Shown here: in pieces, positions 12,842-21,300 of the stretch
How the letters are laid out: each line of letters starts with the position of its first letter
How positions within the stretch are numbered: position 1 is the first letter of the stretch
Assembly (NCBI RefSeq): GCF_003478035.1
Contig: NZ_QUEP01000025.1
Coordinates: forward strand, 1 to 30,279
Reading direction: 5' to 3'
Length of the DNA: 30,279 bases
DNA from: Clostridium sp. OF03-18AA
GTDB taxonomy: Bacteria > Bacillota > Clostridia > Lachnospirales > Lachnospiraceae
Made by a program: the position numbers and the translations under genes
The notes under the pieces: model-generated
The model's database searches: none
What the model was told of the DNA's origin: nothing
What the model saw: the letters and a program-made list of their open reading frames with translations, nothing else

Positions 12842-13064
12842 ATTCATAATCTCACAAATTGGCAAGCAGTGTAAACCTGTACAGGTTCACTCATTTTCTC
12901 GATTTTCCCTTCGGTGCAATCTTCGCAAATTTGCTTGTTGGGGAAGCATCCCCAATCCCCTTTGAACATCATCTGCCGATGATGGCTACACGATTTTCAA
13001 TCGTTTCTCAAAGAACAGTAGAATAAAAATTTGCCCATGGTTGAAAGCACCGAAATCGAAAAGC
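12842..13064. other. Non-coding region with four inverted repeats, candidate origin of transfer
   Basis: No gene is present. Within 131 bases lie the perfect palindrome AACCTGTACAGGTT (12874-12887), TTGGGG/CCCCAA (12938-12955), CATCATC/GATGATG (12967-12984) and ACGATT/AATCGT (12990-13004). The stretch lies next to the relaxase gene. Clustered inverted repeats near a relaxase are typical of oriT regions. The nic site cannot be named from sequence alone, and a different binding-site role is possible. Confidence 0.35.
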
Positions 13065-13118
13065 AAAAAAGCAGCCACGATCCGCACCCTTTGGGGAGTG
13101 CAGACCGTGGCTTTTTGC
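13065..13118. terminator. Terminator of the relaxase gene
   Basis: A long stem pairs AAAAAGCAGCCACG with CGTGGCTTTTT, with inner GCACCC/GGGAGTGC pairing and T-runs on both strands. It directly follows the relaxase stop codon (13120-13122). Confidence 0.85.
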
Positions 13119-13119
13119 T

Positions 13120-14532
13120 TTAACGGAAGTTCTTCTTTTCCTCTTTCTCTTTCTCTTTTTCCTGCTCTTTCTGCCTGTCGATATTCAAAATCGTTTCAAC
13201 CGTCCGTTTGGCAATCAGCAGTTCTTCTTTCTCTTTTCTGATCTGACGGTACTCAGCGTAGTCCTGCTTTTTCTGGACTGCCAGCTGATGAAACTCCTCA
13301 TACAATGATTGCATGGACGGGAGCTTTGTAATCTGCAATTCATCAAAGGCTTGCTTCGCCGCTTTATGAATTGTGATTTCCTGACGGTGTTCTTCAAAGA
13401 ATTTTTTGCTATATCCAGACTTGCGGTACTCGATATAAATTTGCCTTGTGTTGCGATAATTTTTGATGTGCTGCTGCAACGCCTGAACCTCAACCATACG
13501 TTTCTCTGCGACCTTGATAGAATCAGAAAGCGCATCGAACCGGGCAGACAGATTTTCAATATGAGCAGTCAGATCGTCGTAGTTGCCCAAGCCTTTTTCT
13601 TTCAGTAGGATTACCGTTCGGGCAGCTTCTTTTCGGTTGAACTTCTTCGCCCACTTTTCATAACCGACCGTCTTGCCCTCGGCCATCTTTGCCTGAATAT
13701 CAATCAGCATCTGGAACTGCTTCGGGGCAGGAGCCTTGGCAGAGCCGCCTTTTGATTTGTGCAGGTTCTTGCCGGAGATAACCGCTTGAATTTCCTCTTT
13801 GCTATATCCTTCGCCCAGGGAACGCAGCCGAATGAAACGCTTCTGATTCTCGCCCTTGAACGCAGGCTGCTTTCCATCCTTGAACTCAAATCCCATGTCA
13901 GCCAGAGCCTGAACAAAGCCATCAAAGCTCTTTGGTTTCTGCTTCAGCACCGCATCAATCGCATCACATAATTCGTCACGCTGGGTACGCTTCTTGGGAT
14001 AAACAGTTCTTTTCTGGCGCTCCCGATACGGCTTCGGTGTAATAATGGACAGCCCGTGTTCCAGGCAAACCATATCACTGAGTCTTTGCACCGCCAGACC
14101 GGAAAGAAAGAAGTTTTTGAATTTCCGTGTGGCATCCAGCGAGGTCGAATTATAAATGATATGATTGTGAATGTGGGATTTGTCGATGTGGGTCGCAACG
14201 ATGAAAGCGTGTTTTCCCTTTGTCCATCGCATCGCTGTTTCATAGCCGACTTGGTTCGCTTCTTCCGGGGTGATTTCTCCCGGCTTAAAGGACTGGCGTA
14301 TCTGGTATGCGATGATATTGTTCTTCTGCTGTCTGCCGGTAATATGCTGATACTGCCGTTTGGAAAGCAGAAATTCCTCATCTGCTGTCTTTGGATCACA
14401 CTCATAGGAACTGATAAATTCGCCATCATTGGTTTTTGCGGCATTTTGTGAGTAGTCGGTTCTGTCTGCCAAACATTGAGCGACCGTCTTTCCCTTATTC
14501 ACATGGAGTGCAATCAATCTTGTCGCTGCCAT
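13120..14532 (-). CDS. MobP-type relaxase (mobilisation nuclease)
   Basis: The 470-residue relaxase should nick the element at oriT and lead the strand into the recipient. The N-terminal domain has a candidate catalytic tyrosine at 27 (DRTDYSQN) and the histidine triad H115, H120, H122 in ATHIDKSHIHNH. A KxxKT-like AAKTNDGEF follows the tyrosine. The C-terminal 220 residues are charged and predicted coiled coil (ARFDALSDSIKVAEKRMVEVQALQQHI...EKEKEEKK). The start at 14532 (MAATRLIALHVN) has AAGGAAG 8 nt upstream; two earlier in-frame starts are too close to that site. It is the last gene of the mobC, CD1845-like, relaxase series, with a hairpin terminator before it. Confidence 0.93.
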   Translation of the reverse strand: MAATRLIALHVNKGKTVAQCLADRTDYSQNAAKTNDGEFISSYECDPKTADEEFLLSKRQYQHITGRQQKNNIIAYQIRQSFKPGEITPEEANQVGYETAMRWTKGKHAFIVATHIDKSHIHNHIIYNSTSLDATRKFKNFFLSGLAVQRLSDMVCLEHGLSIITPKPYRERQKRTVYPKKRTQRDELCDAIDAVLKQKPKSFDGFVQALADMGFEFKDGKQPAFKGENQKRFIRLRSLGEGYSKEEIQAVISGKNLHKSKGGSAKAPAPKQFQMLIDIQAKMAEGKTVGYEKWAKKFNRKEAARTVILLKEKGLGNYDDLTAHIENLSARFDALSDSIKVAEKRMVEVQALQQHIKNYRNTRQIYIEYRKSGYSKKFFEEHRQEITIHKAAKQAFDELQITKLPSMQSLYEEFHQLAVQKKQDYAEYRQIRKEKEELLIAKRTVETILNIDRQKEQEKEKEKEEKKNFR

Positions 14533-14556
14533 TCCCATCACTTCCTTCCCAAAAAG

Positions 14557-14582
14557 AAAAAGCCACCGGTCGGTGACTTTTC
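14557..14582 (-). terminator. Terminator between the CD1845-like gene and the relaxase
   Basis: GTCACC and GGTGGC pair around GACC on the minus strand, followed by TTTTTCTTTTT. The relaxase ribosome binding site comes right after, so relaxase synthesis would depend on read-through or a local promoter. Confidence 0.7.
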
Positions 14583-14594
14583 TCTGATATTATC

Positions 14595-14879
14595 TTATGA
14601 CCTGATAAATGCTCCCAGACTTTCTCCAATATTCTCGACTTTCATAACAGCCCAGACGAGCAAGAACACCGCTGCTATTGTCGCAATTCCAAGAACCACA
14701 AGAATAAGCAGGGACTGCCACAAAGCCTTTACAATGCAGTAAATCGCAGATCCGCCAATGACCAAGAGCAATAAACCAATTACATAGGACACAACATTTG
14801 TAAGCAGATTTCCAAGAATGCAAATCACTTTTACAACGAACAGCACCGGCAGTGCCAATATCTTCAATACCAGCTTCAT
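14595..14879 (-). CDS. Small integral membrane protein, CD1845 family
   Basis: The 94-residue, very hydrophobic protein has predicted membrane helices at about 5-24, 26-50 and 54-80 and a short polar C-terminus (MKVENIGESLGAFIRS). It matches, from memory, the CD1845 family of small ICE proteins found next to the relaxase in Tn1549-like elements. Its role is unknown; a link between relaxosome and membrane channel is possible by position only. AAAGGGG lies a few bases before the ATG. A terminator-like hairpin with TTTTACATAAG (14950-14976) precedes it. Confidence 0.75.
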   Translation of the reverse strand: MKLVLKILALPVLFVVKVICILGNLLTNVVSYVIGLLLLVIGGSAIYCIVKALWQSLLILVVLGIATIAAVFLLVWAVMKVENIGESLGAFIRS

Positions 14880-14949
14880 AGGCTCAACCCCTTTCTTTTA
14901 ATTATATTGTACAAGGGTATCTGCCATAACGCAATGATGTCAACCCTTA

Positions 14950-14976
14950 TGTAAAAGCCGCAGCCGAAACTGCGAC
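14950..14976 (-). terminator. Hairpin between mobC and the CD1845-like gene
   Basis: GCCGCAG (14957-14963) pairs with CTGCGAC (14970-14976) around a 6-base loop. On the minus strand it is followed by TTTTACATAAG. Confidence 0.7.
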
Positions 14977-14995
14977 TTCCCAACAAGTTGTCGGA

Positions 14996-15328
14996 TTACT
15001 GGATTGAGGACAGGCGAACAAGAACTTCTCTCATGTCCGTCCAGATCTCCTCCAGCCGTTTTTGCAAATCCTCAATGTCAGCACGATAGATGCTGCCTGT
15101 TTCGTTCGCTCGCTTTGCGTACTGGTTCAGGTTGTTGGAGCAGATTCGCAGGAGCGAAACCAGGGCTTTCACATCCTGCAAATCCAGTCTGATACAGTAA
15201 CCATCCAGAGCCATTTTCCGCAGATAGGCTCCCATGCTGCGGATGCCAAGCTCGTCCATCTTCTCATGGATTCGCTCGACCTCCTCCTTGGATGCAAGGA
15301 AATGAACATCCTGATCTCGCTTTGCCAT
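14996..15328 (-). CDS. mobC: MobC-family relaxosome accessory protein
   Basis: The 110-residue product has an N-terminal ribbon-helix-helix-like DNA-binding part (RDQDVHFLASKEEVERIHEKMDELG) and the C-terminal MobC signature (VKALVSLLRICSNNLNQYAKRANETG). MobC proteins bind oriT and help the relaxase open and nick DNA. Its ATG overlaps the stop of the giant upstream gene (TAATG), so translation is probably coupled. The relaxase follows two genes downstream. The family has members of about this length and the frame is intact. Confidence 0.9.
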   Translation of the reverse strand: MAKRDQDVHFLASKEEVERIHEKMDELGIRSMGAYLRKMALDGYCIRLDLQDVKALVSLLRICSNNLNQYAKRANETGSIYRADIEDLQKRLEEIWTDMREVLVRLSSIQ

Positions 15329-18300
15329 TACAACACCTCCTCACGGGTTTCAGAGTATTTTGCAGGCGGGATATGCTCCGCTTTGGATTTCAGATCAGCC
15401 AACACAGAAGGACGCTCTGACTCGCTTCTTTCGTCACGATTTTCCACAGAGTCCTCCATATTCAGGGCTGCATCCAGTTCTGCCAGTCGCTGACTTTTGG
15501 CTGTCAGCTCTGCTTCCTGCGGGAACGGTTTTCCAACCTCCGCCTTGGCTGCTTCCTGCTGATTGTAGAGATTATTCAACTGCTCATTGGCTCGTTCTAA
15601 GCGCTCAAGGATGCCTGCAAGGGCATTGTCCAGTCGGGTGATATTTCCTCGTGCGTCCGTTCCAAGGGCTACTCTGTGGCTCACAGCGCCCTTCAGGGTC
15701 ACATCGAACTCGTTCCGGAAACTGTCAAACGAAAGCTCCATCTGAAAGCCACGGTAACTGCCAAGAGGAACCGGATCGGCACTTTTCGTGTCCTTACAAG
15801 CCGCAAGGAGGATTTCACCGGCATCTGCCTTTTCGGTGTAGGCTTTGCCCATGATTTCCATGCCGCAAAAGCCATCGGCAATCTGCGGGTGTGCTTCCAC
15901 GGTTTTAATATCAGCTTCAAAGCCATGAATATAGCCTGTCTGCTTTTCAATCTCAGCCGGGAAGTATTTCAGAAGCTTATCTTCCATACGGTACTGCTGG
16001 CTCTGGTGGTCAGCTTTCAGCACCTTCAGCCTTGCCACATCAATGTCCAAGTCCATCTTTTCCTTGATAAGCGGATTGCCGGCACACAGCGCCTTGATCT
16101 CCGCATAGGACAGCGCCTGCTCATCCACATCGTCACAGGAGCGAACCGGTGATTTGGAGGTCATAATCTGAGAAATAAACTTCTGCTTGTTTTCCAAGGT
16201 CTGATACAGGTAGGCATCGAAGGTTCCCTCGGTCACATACTGATACACCTGAACCTCTTTGTTCCGGTTGCCCTGACGGATGATACGACCGTTTCTCTGG
16301 GTCATATCAGACGGACGCCAACCCACATCCAAGTGGTGAACTGCCACCAATTTGTCCTGGACGTTGGTTCCTGCACCCATCTTTTGCGTACTGCCAAGAA
16401 GCACTCGCACCTGCCCGGTACGAACCTTGGCAAAGAGGTCTTTTTTCTTTGCCTCGGTATCTGCATCATGGATAAAGGCAACTTCTTCCGCAGGCACACC
16501 GTTTGCAATCAGCTTGGTTTTGACATCATCATAGACATTGAAGGTTCCATCATTTTTCGGTGTGCTAAGGTCGCAGAACACCAACTGGGTCAATTTGTCA
16601 GCCTGACCGTCCTGCCAGATACGCAGGATATTTCCCACGCAGGCATTGAGCTTGCTGTCAGGGTCATCGGGTAACAGGGTGTTCATTAGCCGCTGATCCA
16701 GTCCCAATTTTCGTCCGTCGCTGGTAATCTTGAGCATATTATCGACGGACGGGTCTACAATACCGGCATGAACATCTGCTGCTCTCTCTGAAAGGGAAGC
16801 CACCATATCCTTCTGGTACTCAGAGGGCTGAACCACAACCGTTTCAAACTTTGCTTCGGGAACAGGGAGATGCAACTGGTCAGAGGTCTTGATGTCGGCA
16901 ACCTCCTTGAACATATTCATCAGTTCAGGCAGGTTGAAGAACTTCGCAAATCGGGTTCTGGCACGATAGCCGGTTCCCTCCGGTGCAAGCTCAATCGCAG
17001 TTGTTGTTTCTCCGAAGGTCGATGCCCAGGAATCAAAATGGGTCAGGTTCTTTTGCTGGAGCGTACTGTACTGGAGATAGCGCATGACCGTATAAAGCTC
17101 GGTCATCGAGTTACTTACTGGAGTACCGGTTGCAAAGATCACACCACGCCCGCCGGTCAGCTCATCCATATAGCGGCACTTCATAAACATATCCGAAGAT
17201 TTCTGGGCTTCGGAGGTGGACAGACCTGCCACATTTCGCATTTTTGTGTAGAGGAACAAATTCTTGAACGCATGGCTTTCGTCCACAAACAGCCGGTCTA
17301 CACCCAACTGCTCAAAGGTAATGACATCATCTTTCTTGTCAGCGGCAAGGAGCTTGTCCAGTCTGGCTTCCAATGATTTTCGTGTTTTCTCCATCTGCTT
17401 GATCGTGAAGTTTTCGCCACGCTGCCATTTCAGCTCCGCAATCGCACCCTCGATCTCATCAATCTGCTCCCGCAGCTGCCGTTCCTGTCGTTCGGCAGAA
17501 AGCGGGATTTTTTCAAACTGGCTGTGACCGATGATGACTGCATCATAGTCACCCGTTGCGATACGAGCGCAGAACTTCTTACGGTTTGCTGTTTCAAAAT
17601 CCTTCTTGGTGGCAACAAGGAGCTTGGCACTCGGATAGAGGTGCAGGAACTCGTTTGCCCACTGTAAGGTCAAGTGATTCGGCACAACGAACAGGGATTT
17701 CTGGCTCAATCCAAGCCGTTTACTCTCCATAGCCGATGCAGCCATCTCGAAGGTCTTGCCCGCACCAACTTCGTGTGCAAGCAGCGTATTTCCACCATAT
17801 AGCACATGAGCGATAGCATTTCTCTGGTGTTCACGGAGGGTAATATCCGGGTTCATGCCGCCGAAACGGATATGAGAGCCATCATACTCACGAGGTCTGG
17901 TGGAGTTAAAAAGTTCGTTGTACTTGGTGGAAAGGGTTTCTCGTCTGTGCGGATCTCTCCAAATCCAATCTCGGAACGCATCCTTGATTGCCTGCTGTTT
18001 CTGCTGTGCCAGGGTAGTTTCTTTTTTATTGAGGACACGCTTCTGCTTACCATCTGCATCTTCAATCGTATCATAGATACGAATATCCTTCAGATTCAGC
18101 GTTTCCTCCAGAATCCGATATGCGTTGGCTCGCTCTGTACCGTAGGTGACATACGCCGCCACATCGTTGTAGTTGGGAGAACTCTTACCGTTGATGCGCC
18201 ACTCTGCGGTCAGCTCGGAGAACTTGACCTCAATGGAACGGCGCAAGTAATACGGCGTTTCAAAGGTTTCCTCCATGAACTGCTGAATATAATCGGCATC

Positions 18301-21300
18301 AATCCATGTTGCACCCAAACGCACATCAATCTCGGACGCATCCAAGTCCTTCGGCTGTGCTTTCTGCAAGGCTTCCACATTGATGTGGAAGGAAGAATCC
18401 CTGTCTGCCGCCATCTGTGCGACACGCAGCTTGCTTCTTACATCACCGGAAAGGTAATCATCGGCAGTCTGCCATCCAACTTCCACAGCATCGGGAGCCA
18501 TCGGGTCTTTGAAGATCACCCCTCGAAGCTCTGCCTGAATCGCATCGTATTCTCCAGGTGTTCCAAGCAGCTGTGCCATAAACGGCAAATCCACCTTGCC
18601 ACGCTCACCGATAGAGATTGCCAGAGCTTCGGACGGCGTATCCACGCTCGTCACTCTGCGTTCCGGCTTGATGGTTCGCTTGGTGAACATATCCGCCTTG
18701 CTTTTCAGATTGCCGTCCTCATCCACATTTTCCAGAGAACACAGGAGATAGTAGGAGGAATCGTCAGCAAATGCCTGACCATTGGCTCGATTATTGATAA
18801 GCCCGTTCTTTGCGGCAAACGCATCGTAGGCATCATTCAGTTCTGCCTGTTTCTGAGTAATCATTTCATCCGGGTAATCCTCAAGCTGATATTCGATCAG
18901 CTCGTTGACGATACCACGAAGTTCCACCATGCCCATCACACGGTCTTTTGCTTTCTCATTCAGGTCTACACGGCGCATCAGGGAGTTTTCACGGAAGTAC
19001 ACATTGCCATCCACCACGGTATAAGAGAAATTCTTTACATCCGGGGTTGCAGGAATGGTTTCGATTTCCTTACCCTTGTCAGCTTCGGGAAGCTCCACAG
19101 CCTGATAGGTTCCTTGGATGTGGGAAACTGCTTCTTTCAGAAGTTCGGACAGTTCCATGCCCTCAATGGGACGCACTGTAATGTCCATGCCGTAGGCGGT
19201 ACTTTCTTCCACCGTATCGCCCAGAACCATTTCAGGATGAGCGACAAAGTAGCTGTTCATGGTGTGTCCTTCTTCGGTGCGGTCAAGGTTTACCCATTCC
19301 GGTACAATGTCAATCGGATGGTCACGCTTTTGCAGGAACAGGATGTCGGACACGACTTCCGTGCCTGCGTTTTTCTTAAAGGCATCGTTTGGCAGACGGA
19401 TTGCACCAAGCAGTTCCGCCCTCTGCGCCATATATCGCCTTGCGTCAGAGTTCTTGGAATCCATGGTGTAACGGCTTGTCACAAAAGCGACCACACCACC
19501 GGGACGAACCTGATCCAAAGCCTTGGCAAAGAAATAGTTGTGAATGGAGAATCCCAGCTTGTCATACGGCTTGTCGGACACTTTGTAGTTGCCGAAAGGG
19601 ACATTACCCACAGCCAGATCGTAAAAGTCTCGGCGGTCTGTCGTTTCAAAACCGGCTACTTTGATTTCTGCGTTGGGATAGAGCTTCTGAGCAATTCTGC
19701 CGGTGATGGAATCCAGTTCCACACCATACAAACGGCTGCTCTGCATTTCAGGAGGGAGCATACCAAAGAAGTTGCCGATACCCATAGCAGGCTCCAGAAT
19801 ATTTCCTGTTTCAAAGCCCATCTGTCCGACCGCATCGTAGATGGAGCGAATGACCGTAGGGCTGGTGTAATGTGCGTTCAGGGTGGAAGCTCTTGCCGCA
19901 GCATATTCATCTTCGGAAAGCAGGTTTTTCAGTGTCTGATACTCCTTCGCCCAATTTCCCTTGTCCGGGTCAAAGGCATCTGCCAGACCGCCCCAACCGA
20001 CATAATTCGACAAAATCTCCTGTTCTTCGGTAGTGGCGTTCCTGTTCTCGCTTTCCAGTTTGAACAGAGTTTCAATGGCTGCGATGTTTCTTGCGAATTT
20101 CTGCTTCGGTCCACCTTCACCGATGTTGTCATCCGTGATGTGGAAGTTCACCGCAGGAACAGGTGGGATTTCTCTGGTGGTGATGGACTGCTCAAGCTGA
20201 GCGATAATGTCCATGACTTCGGCATTCTGCCATCCGTCCACCTGGGCATAATCCTGAATGATGGTGTCCTTTCCATCTACGCACTGTACGAAGTCCAGAC
20301 TACCCGGCAGATCTCTGGTATTCATTGCACCCAGGGCTTTTCTCTGCGTGTCAGGAAGTGCATAGTAGGCTCGCAGGGCATCATCAAAGGAACTGTATTC
20401 CTTGATGTCCAGCGCACCCCGCTTCTGAATGTCCTCGGCAACATAAAAATGATCGATGAAGTGTTCCGGTTCCTGCTGTTCGGGTTCCGCACTGGCTCTG
20501 ACCTGTGCGTGTGCCTTTTCGTCAGGGTAGTCCCCATAGATACGGATGCACTTATGCTCCTGCTGATCGTAAACGGCAGCACCATCGTACTTGAATCCGT
20601 CATCCTCCATGGTTCCGTCCACATAGCCCTGGGCAGCTTTTTCCGCTTCTTCCAGAGTGTAGTAGTCCAGTTTATCATCGAAGCCGTTTTCAAAGTGATG
20701 GTAGGCGGCAACCAGATAGCGGGGAGCCATGCGCTCCTCGTAGCTGTTAATCATCTCAGGTGTCAGCCATTCTGGTTTGTCGGGAATCATTTCATACAGC
20801 TCACGCATCTTGGCAATCTGTGCATGGCGGTTGCCTGCCCACAGATGCTTTTCGCTGTGCTGTCCTGCACCAAGGAAGTATTCGCAGTCCATACGCAGAC
20901 GGTCTAACAGCTGATACTCAGGGGTGTAGTCCCTCGGTTCGGTTTTGCCCAGAAAATCCTCTGTAACGGGCTTTTCTTCGGTTTGGGCATCAACCCTTAC
21001 CGCATGGTTTCTTTCGTCCTGAGAGAGCATACGCTCGAAATTCTCACGATTCTCGGCACGGAAGATGGGATAAGCAAGCGTAGGGTCACGCAGCTGAACT
21101 TCTCTGTCCGTGATCTGCTCCACACGGAAAGCTGTATCGTCCAGATATACCGTGTCACCGACCTGATAATTCCATTTCGGTTCCTCGGAAGCAGATGCTT
21201 CCACAACTTCGGCAGGCTCTGCCACAGGCGCTTCTGGCTGAACCGACTCCATCGCAGCTACGGACTGACGAACTTCCTCCAAATAGTCATTGGCAAGCCA

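Noticed and set aside
17806..20907. A 1033-codon open frame on the plus strand
   Set aside because: It is wholly antisense to the giant helicase/methylase gene, its translation is Cys/His/Ile-rich without domain patterns, and it has no convincing ribosome binding site. It is a codon-bias shadow.
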